In this document: positions 45,519 to 55,604 of the stretch, piece by piece | Position numbering within the stretch: position 1 is the stretch's first letter | Layout: each line of letters opens with the position of its first letter | Source of the DNA: Macrobrachium rosenbergii | Taxonomy: Eukaryota; Arthropoda; Malacostraca; Decapoda; Palaemonidae | DNA length: 64,000 nucleotides | Assembly (NCBI RefSeq): GCF_040412425.1 | Contig: NC_089742.1 | Span: 71,760,506-71,824,505 of the forward strand | Direction of reading: 5' to 3' | The notes under the pieces: generated by a model | The model's database searches: none | The model's input: only the letters and a program-made list of their open reading frames with translations | Told to the model about the DNA's origin: nothing | Program-made: the position numbers and the translations under genes

Positions 45519-47330
45519 CTAGTTGAGGCTCCCAGCTGGAACCTGGGCATGCTGCTCCAGAGGAGGCTGAAAAGATGCTGGAGCCAGGTCTGGGCCTGCA
45601 GTAGAACTACCTTCGGGACTTAGACCTGGAGTGACTATGGGTGTTGCTTCAACTGGCGAAACAGGCATTGAGTTGGCTACTGCCTCGGCTGCTGTGACAA
45701 CCCGGACAGCGGTGGTACCAACTTCTGCTAGCTTTTGTGGCATGGCCTCCACATTGGTGACCAGCTTAAATAGGACTTCTCAAAGAGGGTCATCCACCAG
45801 TCTTTTGTCTTCTGGGGACAGTGGTGAAGAAGAAGAAGAGGTGGCTGTAGGTGTGAGAGGTTTGCAGGTTGTAGGACCAACTTAGGCATAGGTTGCAAGG
45901 CCACGCTAGGGGACGAGCTTGCACTGCAGTCAAGGGAATCTGGAAAAGACCCTACTGAACTTTGGGCTAGCTCTTAGCTGGACACTGGTAGCAGGGCCAG
46001 GCCAGTAGACGAGAGGGGTACCAGATTGGGATCTGAAAGGAGAGCAATAGTGTGTTCTGGCACTGACACTAAGGCAGCTCAGGCACGGGATGAGGAGAGG
46101 AGACATGAGCGGCATCAGGCCAAGAGTACTGGACATCCATATGGAGCCAGAATCTGACTGGCATGGGCTCAGTGACCAGACTGAGTGGAGCACTACACTG
46201 GCCAGGCAGCTCAACAGCAGGGCTGGAATGAACATCAGTGCCTGACAGAGACTTGCAAGGGGCAGGACCCATGGAAGGCCCAGAGAGGGCTGGGAAGTGG
46301 GGTCCTGTCCTAGGAGGAGGTTATAGCCTCCAGGAATATTATTAGCTACTCCAGTCGTACAAATCCTACTTCTGTTGGGCCTGGTGACCCTCAATTGGAC
46401 AGTCGGGAGTGTTAGCCTCCAATTATCGGTGCCTTCAATAGTTACAGGCTTGTTGTATTCAATGGTGGCCCCATTGGGTACCATGTCTCGCCTTATAAGG
46501 GAGATTTGAGCACCAGTGTCCTCAAATGCACAGACCTGTTGAGCACGGTAACAGCCTCAGGGAGGTGCAACAAAAATAGGCCCCTCAGCTGGGGGTCCTA
46601 AAGAGGGTGAATGAGTGGCCGCCAGAGCAACGATGGTGGCAGTTTTCTTTTCAGGGCAATCTGTGAAATTTGTGGAATGCCCGTATTTCTTACATGTGTG
46701 GCAATAAACCTGGCTATAATCTCTACGAGGAGTGGTTACAGTATGGGTAGGCTGAGAGTTCTGGTTAGAGGTGGGGCCTTTGACATGGCTCCCCTTTTAG
46801 CTTTGCACTGGGGTTCTAAATGCCCGATTTTCTTACAGTAAGCTCATACAGGTGACGATGAAGATGGTCAATTTGTGGGTCAGACTGACGAGGGTGTGCG
46901 GCCTGAAGGAACTATGCGCCTGTGGGAGGTACTGAAGGATGGGTGGTATATCTTGTATGCATCAGCCAGGCAACAGCAGTCAGTGAATAGTCTTGGCTGT
47001 TTATCATTAATGTGTAGAGCCAAGGGGCCGGGTGCATAATGGAGGAAGTCCTCAAGTTGGAGTTTATTCATTAAGTCCTTGAACCCCTTGCACTCCATGG
47101 CGTCGATCCACCGCCACAAGGCTCATTTCTTTTTGTAGGACCAGTCGGGCCAGGTTTGACCAATCTCCTTGGGAAGACCTCGCCATCTTTGCCTCCAACA
47201 CCCAGGCATAATCTCATATGCTGTTGCTAAGGCCCTCCTGACTGCCTCAAGGTTTCTCTTGTCGCCATTTTCCAAGGTGTGGGCAAGTTCCAAAGAATGA
47301 CTAATAAATGCTTAGGTGGGCACGCAGTGC
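45519..47330 (-). pseudogene. gag-protease remnant of LTR element H
   Basis: Read leftward on the minus strand. The SCAN-like Gag core (about 47300-46950) contains RALATAYEIMPGCWRQRW and FKDLMNKLQLEDFL, then LALHINDKQPRLF and CCCLADAYKIYH. Two CCHC-type knuckles follow. The first has TGA in place of its first Cys (46844-46846), followed by AYCKKIGHLEPQC. The second is CHTCKKYGHSTNFTDC (46703-46656). An aspartic protease follows, with the catalytic motif DTG (46512-46520) in CAFEDTGAQISL and a flap-distal part GGYNLLLGQD (about 46320). Downstream (46290-45519) is a Pro/Ser-rich tail without recognisable pol. Frames break near 47110, 46850, 46600 and 46480. Gag would assemble particles and the protease would cut the polyprotein. 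Confidence 0.78.
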
Positions 47331-48853
47331 TCAGTGGCACGTGCAGGCTGTGTATTGAAGGCACAAGGTTTGCGAGGTACAAAATGTGCAAATTGGTTCA
47401 TGATGAACGGTTAACTTGTTATGAAGAACAGTAGGCTTGTGCACAAAGAACAGGTAGGCTAAGCTTACACGAGATGATCATTAGGCTAGCCAACATGCAG
47501 AGGCTGGTTGCTCATAGGAACAAAGTGAATAATTAAATGAACATTTAGTGCAACAGTGGGAACGAGAATAAGCAATGTTTAATAACACACAAATGGATTG
47601 GGCGTGTATGTGCAAGTTTTAGGTTAAGAACGTACCTGGCTGTTACTGGGTTGCGGATTGCACAATTACAGTAGATATATAGGAATGAAAGCCCAGAAAA
47701 TGGTTGCCTAGTACTTTAAATGGGTTTGCTTACTCGAAGCAATAATTAGAATTTGCTTGCCCCAAGGCTATGAGGCATAATGCAATACTGTATTTATATT
47801 CATATAAGTGGGCTTCCACTGATGCAATTGACATATCAGAATTAATTAAAAAATGCTTCCCAAGAAGTTACATAAAGATGAAAAGTTTCTCTCAAACAGA
47901 ATTAGCGAAAGCATAGCGTGGGAAATAATTAAGAGGCTTTTCGTTTAATAATGAAAGAATTGCTTCCTTTGCAGTAAAGAGAACGCTACATTCTATAATT
48001 TAAAGAAACAGGTGAAGGCTGTTAAAGCTACTAGTATTTCTCTTGGATGTTAATAGCAGAAAGAATTTAAAAGGAAGATTACCTTTGCAGTTACAATGAT
48101 TTAAAAAGCTTTTAAAATACAAGTGGTATGAAGAAACTATCGGTGTAATACAATACCAGTCTCGAGCTAAAGTGACAGTTGGCAGGTACACCACGAAAAT
48201 GGGTGCTAATGTTTTGACAGTTCACTCAGTCGTGGATAGACTCAGCTGATCGAATAGGGTTGGCTGGGCCCAGACTCTGTCCAACTGCACTGGAACCAAA
48301 ACACATGTATGAACACACAAATTCCTCTCTATTTTCAAGAGGCAGAATGAACTTTTGAAAACACAATCTTTGAATCTCCAGGCAAGAATGGCACGGTAGA
48401 GCTTGAAAGGCCTACATTGGGGGTGGGGTGAAGAGCAAGTGAGATAATATTTTGGGTGTTGGAGTTTCCAGCTCACTAAATTGCCATTCCTAACAAATTC
48501 CAACGCTAGCAATCCCCATAGCTTAAATGTGCTCAGAGTTTCACTCAAAGAATTAGCAGGCAAAGAACCCTAAATAGAAAATAACTAGCCTGCAACCCTA
48601 GTTGCTCAAATGTCCTTGGATGGAATGCGATGATAAAAACATCACACTGGCTGTACCTGCAAAAATTTCACTCTCTACGAAAGGGGAATTAATTCCTGAT
48701 GGGAATTTTACGAGTTCCTGGTTCTAGAATTATGCACGTAAACACCCTATGTATTACGAAAGAAATTTCACTACTAGTTCATTTCCTGATCCAAGTTGCC
48801 ATGAAAATATTGAATTTTAAAGTTTGTTTCTACAATCACCAATACAAAATGAT
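47331..48853. other. leader of element H
   Basis: No supported gene. Several antisense open frames occur but none resembles a known family. By position it is the region between the primer-binding site and gag. Confidence 0.5.
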
Positions 48854-48872
48854 GATCCTGGCAAAGTCACCA
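48854..48872 (-). promoter_or_regulatory. primer-binding-like site of element H
   Basis: On the minus strand TGGTGACTTTGCCAGGATC begins one base after the LTR end. It starts with the TGG expected to pair with a tRNA CCA end. Which tRNA is unknown. Confidence 0.6.
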
Positions 48873-48873
48873 A

Positions 48874-49024
48874 TGTTGTCTGATAGCCCGTGAACATTTA
48901 ATTATGGGAACTTTAGCTAGCCTTGCTAATGGGGCCACTGAATCATAAACAAGAAACAGGGGAAAAGGAAGTGTAAGGTTGCCAGAGTGATAGCCTGAGT
49001 AAATAATAATTAGTTGTTCCGACA
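48874..49024 (-). repeat. 5' LTR remnant of element H (151 bp)
   Basis: Matches 41560-41710 over its length (TGTTG...GAACTTTAGCTAGCC...CTAATGGGG). Only the inner end of the LTR remains; the outer 970 bp or so is missing. Confidence 0.72.
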
Positions 49025-49450
49025 TGATGTACAAATCATCGGTCCTTTACATTAGGAATTACTTACGGCAAAGCTGGATACGGCCGTTAAACTCTTGAAC
49101 AACGTGGTTAAGCAGTAACTACCGCCAGGGAGGCGGGAATACCTGCTCGCCCAGATGTAAACATTCCATTTTATATATGACACTTACCAAGTAATTTCAT
49201 AGCTATAGATTCTACTTTAAACTACAGCTTAAGAATCAAAAATTTGCGGTATAGCTAAAGAGCTCAGTTCGTTTCTGCCGTTGATGACCGAACATTGGTC
49301 GTTCAGCAGCTGTGTTTTGTTAATTCAGGAGTAGTTCCACCGGATGGTTTGGTTGTTTATCGAAGGATTTGGTGAAGTGTTCTTTCATTTTGTAGCCTCC
49401 GAGCTATATTTTCATAGCTTAGCTTAGCCTTTTTAAAATTTTTTGGACTA

Positions 49451-49804
49451 AAGTAAACCCCCGTGTTCGCAGTCTCACTGTTCGCGGACTCACCTATTTA
49501 CAGATTTCTCTGTGGAATGTAAATACACATTATTCACGGAAAATTCGCCCATTCTCGGTATTTTTCACTGAGAAATATTCACTAATTACTGTATTTTCAT
49601 TTCATTTTCATGAATAAATGCACTTTTGTGATAAAACTATTAAAATACTCAGGCATAAGCATTTTTAAAGGATTTTTTTTGTGTGTGAACTATCAAAATA
49701 GGTACTTCTAAGTGTTTTTAGAAGGGTCTTTAGTATTCACGGGTTTTAGCTATTCACGGGGGCATGTGGTTCGCATCCCCTGCGAATACGCGGGCTTTAC
49801 TGTG
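49451..49804. mobile_element. pogo-like MITE, full copy 3
   Basis: About 350 bp with inverted ends: AGTAAACCCCCGTGTTCGCA at the left, and CCTGCGAATACGCGGGCTTT then ACTG at the right. A TA flanks the left side, as expected of Tc1/mariner/pogo insertion. No coding capacity. Three partial relatives lie elsewhere in the window. Confidence 0.8.
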
Positions 49805-51894
49805 TTATTCCAACTTCTCTGGCTCTCCCTACAACTCCGTTATCTGTCTCCCTTCCCTCTGAGCCTAGTGCCATCACCAGTCTCAAAGCTCGGATGGATA
49901 AGAAATTCGATAGGAGCTTCTGTAAGAGTTCTTTTGGACATAGGATCGTAGTGCATGTGTCAGTGCAAGTGCTAGTGCCTGCACCCGGGTTAGTGTTGTG
50001 GAGGGGGTGGCTACTCATCCCACCGATGCTGATAGATGGAGGTCCCTGCCAAACTCCCCTTTACCTGGGAGGAGGCCAACCATAATTCCAAGGGAGGTCA
50101 GTGGGGTTTGCCCACGAGTAGTATATTCCACAGTCGCGCCTGTTGCTGGTCCCAGGTATCGACAAACAGCCACTGGAAAGGCGTCTTATGGCTCTCCTAA
50201 ATTCGGTCCCTGTCAGACTCACCTGCACCTGGGAGGAGGCAAACAATAACTCCAAGGGAGGTCGGTGGGGTTTGCCCATTAGTAGTAGCTTCCTCAGTCG
50301 CGCCTGTTGCTGGTCCCAGGTATCGACAGACAGCCACTGGAAAGTCGTCTTACGGATCTCCTAAATTCGGCCCGTCAGACTCCTCTGCACCTGGGAGGAG
50401 ACAAACCGTAAGTCCAAGGGAGGTCGGTGGGGTTTGCCCGCAAGTAGTTGCTTCCTCTTCCAAACCTGTTGCTTGAAAGGTGTCCAATTGGATCACACCT
50501 TATCTTCTAGTGGTTCGGATTCCGAACCCAAAGGACACGGTCGACGTTTTCAGGAGTCTGCTAGGCCTTTGAAGAGGCATGTTACGGAGTGCGTCCAGCG
50601 GTACTTCGCAAGAGCCATAAGGATCAAGAGCCCTCTTGCAGCCATTGGAACGACAAAGAGCTCCCTTTGGAAACCGAGCTCCCATTGGCTCATAAGCACC
50701 AATTGGCTCCCAAGCGCCAATTGGCTCATAAGCACGCTTTGGGATCTCCCTCTCCCATTGGATCCAAGCTTCCAGTGGCTCATAAGCCTGCTGCAGGTTC
50801 AGTTTGCCCTGTAGCTCCAGACATCCTGTTGGCTCCCAGCTCTCCAGCATTGGGATATGAGTCCAAGACTCCAGATTCAGATGTCCCTGTTGCTGCAGGT
50901 CAACCTGTTTAGGCTCCTTCTGTGTCACAGATCCCCAAGGCCACATCCTCTTCACCTGTCGCTGATAGCACGAAGTCTGCAAGTACATCAGCACCCCAAG
51001 ACTTTCTTTGCTTCCCATTCACCAACGTTTGGACAACATCCTGGAACTGTTGAAGAACCCTCGTCTTTGAAACCAGAAGAACCACAGCAAGATTTGGCAC
51101 TTTTCACTGTATCTTCAGCAGAGGAGGAACCTGAACCAGAGCAGCCTTGATCAGCTTACACCTCATTATTGAATTATTTTCTGCTCTGCTTCCATACATA
51201 TTTCTCCACTGCAGCCCTCCCTCCCCTGGGATCAGCATTTTTGTTATGTCAATCCTCGAGTACCACTAGAACCACTAGACTCCTGTACATGGCCCTCTCT
51301 ATTTCGTCAAGAAAGCGTTGTCGGGGATTGACTCTTGGCTGTCTGAGAAGAGGGAGTTGGGCAAAGCTGTATTTTGTTCTCCTTCTCGGTTTGCCAAAAG
51401 GAGGTATGTATTTTATACAACTGGGGAAACTCCTTCCTTGGGAGTTTCTGCTATATTCGTACACACAGACTGGCACGGAGTCCTGTCTTGTGTGGACAAG
51501 ACGATTCAAGATGCGGCACAGGAGTTAGCTGCTCTTTTTTCGTCATGTATACTGACGAAAAGAGACGTGGTGTTCTCTCACCATCCCAGAGATCTGCTCT
51601 TCTTTTAGCTCATCTGGACAGTACCAGCCTTTTTCCTCAAATGACATTAGAGTGGGTAGCTACAGTACAGAATTGCAAAAGGCTACTCACGATTTGCTTG
51701 TGCAGTCGTCCAAGCGAACAATGAAGTCTAACCGAACACCTGCTGTTTCATTTAATCGTAGGCCTCTCTCTCCTTTCCAGCCACGGCCCTTTCGAGGTAT
51801 TAGAGGAAGAGTTTTCTCGTGCCCACGCACAAATCCCGGATCAGTTTGCCCTATCAGCAAGAAGTCCTCTTCTAGACCAGTCTCTAGAAAGTGA
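49805..51894 (+). pseudogene. gag remnant of DIRS-D
   Basis: The N-terminal Cys/His domain is not found; the MITE and decay occupy its place. The middle part contains a 164-bp tandem array (50030-50455) and a stretch encoding repeated LAHKHQLAPKR-like units (about 50685-50790). The C-terminal part is readable: SGIDSWLSEKRELGKAVF, DKTIQDAAQELAALFSSCIL (51318-51608), then KATHDLLVQSSKR to a stop at 51894. It matches the C-terminal half of DIRS-G gag, including spacing. Frames change near 50580, 51150 and 51610. Confidence 0.7.
50030..50455. repeat. 164-bp tandem repeat, about 2.6 copies, in DIRS-D gag
   Basis: Landmarks CCAAGGGAGGTCGGTGGGGT and CAGTCGCGCCTGTTGCTGGT recur. The AGGGAGGTC landmark falls at 50091, 50255 and 50417 (spacing 164 and 162 bp). 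The copies are highly similar, so the amplification is recent compared with the frame decay. Confidence 0.88.
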
Positions 51895-53330
51895 GACTTC
51901 AGTCCTCCGTCTACCTGTGGGTGCCAGACTCCCACACTTCTGGAGACAACGGGAAGCCAGATCGATACAACCATGGGTACTATGGGTTCTTAAGGAAGGA
52001 TATGCGATTCCCTTCAAAGAGAGCACACCTTTGTTGCCTGTGCCCATAGCCTTAAAGGCACACTCGGTAGGCTCTGACAGTTTTTCTCGGCCCTCTCAAA
52101 AGAAGTCACAGCTCTTCTCCACAAGAGAGCTATGGAAGAGGTAGAAGACTTGTAATCGGAGGGGTTTTGCAAATGCCTCTTTGTAGCCCCCAAAACCTCT
52201 GGGGGTTGGAGGCCGGTCCTGGATGTAAGTGGTCTGAACGTTTTCGTCCAAACCATGAAGTTCAGGATGCAGACGAACAGCTCAGCTCTTGTTGCAATTT
52301 CCCAAGAAGATTGGATGGTCTCGATAGACATGAGAGATGCTTATTTTCATACCCCAATACACCGGGATTCCAGGAAATTCCTGAGATTCGCTCTCAGGAC
52401 AAAGTTTTCCAATTTTGGGCTCAATGCTTCAGATTGTCAGCAGCCCCTCAAGTCTTCACCAGGGCTAATGGGCGTGAAAGTTTGTCTATATCTGGATGAC
52501 TGGCTCCTATGCTCACCAGTAGTTGGGCAGGAAAAGCCCCAATGAGAACCTTCTCAGACGATAATCTATTTGGGGAAGAAGGTAGACTCTCAGTTCCACT
52601 CACGGAAGTCCCTATCTCATCCCAACCTGAACCTCTCATTGTTCCCAGACACTTCTGACCTAGGTTGGGGAGCAACACTAGGACGATTGGAAGTGTCAGG
52701 GAAGTGGTCCCTTCAAGAGAGGAAACTGCACATAAATGTGTAGGAGTTGAAAGCAATTCATCTGGCTCTTCAACATTTTGCTGCAGTAACTCAAGACTCA
52801 GTGATTGCGGTTCACTTCGACTATACAACGGCTCTAGCTTATATTGGAAACCAAGGAGGCACTCACTCTCTGTCACTGCGAGTTAGCCAGGGATCTCTTT
52901 CTGTGGGTGCACAAGAACAATACACAGTCTCACCCACTGTGTTCAGAGCAAGTTAAGCATATTAGCGAACAAATTGTGCCGTTGCAAACAGGTTCTACCC
53001 ACAGAATGGTCGCTGAATCCACAGGTGTGCACCGACCTGTTGAAACGGTGGGGAACACCATCGATAGACTTGTTTGCAACGTCCAGGAACCATTGCCTCC
53101 CCCCGTATTGCTCTCTGGCGCCGGACCCTCAGGCTTGAGCAATGGATGCGGTACTTCAGGATTGGTCACACCGGGAAATGTATGCCTTCCCTCCATTCAG
53201 TCTAGTAAGAGATGTGATCAACAAATTCAAGACTTCTCATCACGCATCGATGATCCTAGTAGTTCTGTCAGACTTTCCGCAGCTCCTCCCACAGAGGAAA
53301 GATCTTCTCAGACAACCTCACTTTAACAGA
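51895..53330 (+). pseudogene. RT/RNase H and downstream domain of DIRS-D
   Basis: RT start: WVLKEGYAIPFKESTP (51917 on), then KCLFVAPKTSGGWRPVLDVS (up to 52229). Palm: SIDMRDAYFHTPIHRD and catalytic YLDDW (52489-52503), both Asp present. RNase H is partly readable with DLGWGATLGRLEVSGKW (near 52660), LKAIHLALQHFAAV and DYTTALAYIGNQGGT. The downstream domain gives IDLFATSRNHCLPP (about 53060) and REMYAFPPFSLVRDVINKF (53170 on), the part that follows RNase H in DIRS proteins. At least six frame changes. Same grouping as element G. Confidence 0.8.
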
Positions 53331-53399
53331 TATCATCAAGGTTCATCCACTCTCACTCTGACAGGCTTTAAACTGTCGGGAAGCTTGTTAGAGCAAAAG

Positions 53400-54350
53400 G
53401 ATTTTCAAGAGAAATTGCAAATGCTATCGCAAAATGTAGATGCGACTCCTTTTCAAAGCACTACCAGGCAAAGTGGGCAGCTTTAAGGAGATGGTTTAAA
53501 GAACATAAAATCTCTTCTTCTTCTACCTCTGTAGCCCAACTAGCCGAATTTTTACTTTACCCAGGATCTTCGAGAGGCCTTTTGACGTCTACGATAAAGG
53601 GTTACAGGTCCATGCTGAACTCAGTATTCAATCATAGAGGTGTGAACATTTCCTCAGACCTGGACATTTCAGACTTAGTCAAGTCTTTTGACGCCAGGAA
53701 ACGGAAGTCTCAGCAGCCAGTGTCTTGGAACCTAGACATAGTCCTACATTGGTTGTCAGGCCCACCTTTTGAACCTATGCAGATATCTCCTTTAGGGATC
53801 TGTCTAGAAAGACACTTTTCTTATCGCTTTAGCCACAGCGAAAAGAGTTAGTGAGCTGCAAGCCCTGGACAAACAAGTTGGTTGTTCGCAAGAGACAGCT
53901 ATTTGCTCATATATTTTAGGCTTCTTAGCCAAAAACGAGCATCCGTCTAACCCTACCCTCATTCTTTTTCGTTCCAGAGTCTTGCAGAACTGGTAGGACT
54001 GTCAGAACAAGAGAGAGTGTTATGCCCAGTGAGAGCATTAAGATTTTACATAGGGAGACCCAAGAATATCGGAGGGGATTCTCGTAACCTGGTGTTCTGT
54101 CAAGAACCAGTTTACATCCTCTCTCCAAGAATGCTATCTCTTTCTTTTTAAGAGACATTATTGTAGAGTCTCACTTGGGAATTCAGGAGAATACTTTACT
54201 TTGTTGGCTTTTTAACGCAATCTCTCTCTAGCTACCATAATCCAATCGACTTATTGGAAGTGTCGCTCGGTCTGCACCAACTACTACCTATGTGACGTTG
54301 AAACTGTTCGAGAACTACAGTATGCTGGGTCCATTCTTTTCGGCTGGTGT
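53400..54350 (+). pseudogene. tyrosine recombinase remnant of DIRS-D
   Basis: The N-terminal domain includes SSSSTSVAQLAEFLLYPG and LTSTIKGYRSMLNSVFNHRG (about 53510-53645). The catalytic part shows TLFLIALATAKRVSELQAL, with the catalytic Arg (about 53810-53865, other frame). Near the end QSTYWKCRSVCTNYYLCD (about 54240-54293) carries the region of the nucleophile Tyr. The H-x-x-R box is not clear. It ends at FFSAGVVLGK, where the SINE is inserted. Several stops. Inactive. Confidence 0.78.
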
Positions 54351-54650
54351 AGTACTAGGGAAAAGTAAGTATAGCTTAGTTTTACCAGACCACTGAGCTG
54401 ATTAACAGCTCTCCTAGGGCTGGCCCGAAGGATTAGACTTATTTTTACGTGGCTAAGAACCAATTGGTTACTTAGCAACGGGACCTACAGCTTATTGTGG
54501 AATCCGAACCACATTATAGCGAGAAATGAATTTCTATCACCAGAAATAAATTCCTCTAACTCTTCATCAGCCGGCGGCGGGAATCGAACTCCGGCCCATC
54601 GAATGACGGTCTGAAGCTCAACCAACTCGGCCAACAAAGTACTAGGGAAA
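54351..54650 (-). mobile_element. tRNA-derived SINE with 13-bp TSD
   Basis: The element is 54364-54637, flanked by AGTACTAGGGAAA at 54351-54363 and 54638-54650. On the minus strand it starts with a tRNA-like head: A box TGGCCGAGTTGGTTGAGC (54633-54616) and B box GGAGTTCGATTCCC (54592-54579). It ends with a tail whose last part (CCTTCGGGCCAGCCCTAGG, AGAGCTG, TCAGCTCAGTGGTCTGGT) matches the LINE 3' end at 20489-20547. The boxes would serve as an RNA polymerase III promoter. It is not a functional tRNA. Confidence 0.9.
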
Positions 54651-55143
54651 GAGGGGTAGGAGCGATCCTCCTATTTCTCTGTCTCCTAGCCTTCATTAAG
54701 GTTGTTGAGTTTTTGGGAAGCCAGGGGTTACTTAGTACCTGGAGTACCCTCCAATCTTCGTTTTTGATGGATGGGTAATATATGTTTTTTAAATGGTGTA
54801 CAGGTAATGTAGTTTTATGGCCGTGTGTTTGTCGATGTCTATTTTTTGCCCAAGGCAAGGGCAATTGTTGTGTTTAAGCATTGTTGAGTCACAGAAGCAA
54901 TCCCTAACCACAAAGCTCCCACTGAAGTAGGAACAATCCTGACGCTACCGGTCATGTCCCTGCCGGTCGAGATGAGCAGCAACCAAGAGTCAGTATCTTC
55001 CTGCTCTTGCTCTCTCCCCGGGTAAGGTTACAACAAGCATTACCACAATGCTAGCTTTTCTTTTCTGTTTCAAATGCATTTCTTTATAATGTTTTTGAAG
55101 TAGCACATGTCTGTTCTTCCCACCTCCTATCAATGTGGGATTC
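54651..55143. other. 3' non-coding region of DIRS-D
   Basis: No gene seen. The open frame antisense at 54556-54864 spans the SINE boundary and is spurious. Confidence 0.5.
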
Positions 55144-55604
55144 AGCTATGCAATTACTTGTTAAGTGTCATATACTGTATAAAAATTATATATTGCAATA
55201 CACTCCCTGAACACCTGAATTAGCCCTTAATCCCACTAGCACGAACAACTCTCAATTACCCGTTCCACTATAGTGGAAATTTTAACAGCCAGCGTTACCA
55301 ACGCTGCAGGTAATTACCAATCTGTCACTCGAGTTACCATAACAAACGGTTGGCAACGCTGATACAGGTGTGTGCCGACTCGCCCCATTTTTGTCAATTG
55401 CTTTTTGTTCGCACTGCTGGGAGGTTGTTTCCTTCTGCAGTGCAAGGTTTTAACCCTATTGCCCGACTTCTCTTTGTATTTTGGACCTTTGGTGAAGACC
55501 TGGATTGTATTTACTGGTTTCTCCTGGTTTTTCTGGATATATTCGATGTGGAACGTCTTTTAGGATTGGACTCACTGGTTCCCGGTCTCGATTGGTCATC
55601 ATGG

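Larger units (their letters stand above)
41560..49024 (-). mobile_element. defective LTR retrotransposon H
   Basis: A minus-strand element. The 5' LTR remnant (48874-49024) is followed by a primer-binding-like site, a long leader, gag and protease (47330-45519), a polypurine tract (42677-42690) and a 3' LTR (41560-42676). RT, RNase H and integrase are absent. A 2.2-kb piggyBac-type MITE (42918-45116) sits in the remaining interior. The SCAN-like gag and DTG protease fit a Gypsy-type element. No target duplication is visible because the 5' LTR is truncated. Confidence 0.8.
49171..55187 (+). mobile_element. DIRS-type retrotransposon D, degraded
   Basis: Short inverted termini (TATATATGACACTTACCAAGTAAT at 49172 against the inverse at 55144-55174) enclose plus-strand gag, RT, RNase H, downstream domain and tyrosine recombinase remnants. 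A pogo-like MITE (49451-49804) lies in the leader and a SINE (54364-54637) after the recombinase. Coding parts resemble element G. Many frameshifts are present. Confidence 0.8.

Noticed and set aside
45631..45885. Plus-strand frame of 84 codons in element H
   Set aside because: It lies opposite the Pro/Ser-rich tail of the minus-strand gag-protease region and looks like a shadow.
54576..54640. Possible tRNA gene (A and B box)
   Set aside because: The boxes are present, but the downstream body is not a cloverleaf and the unit has a LINE-like tail and target duplication. It is a SINE.
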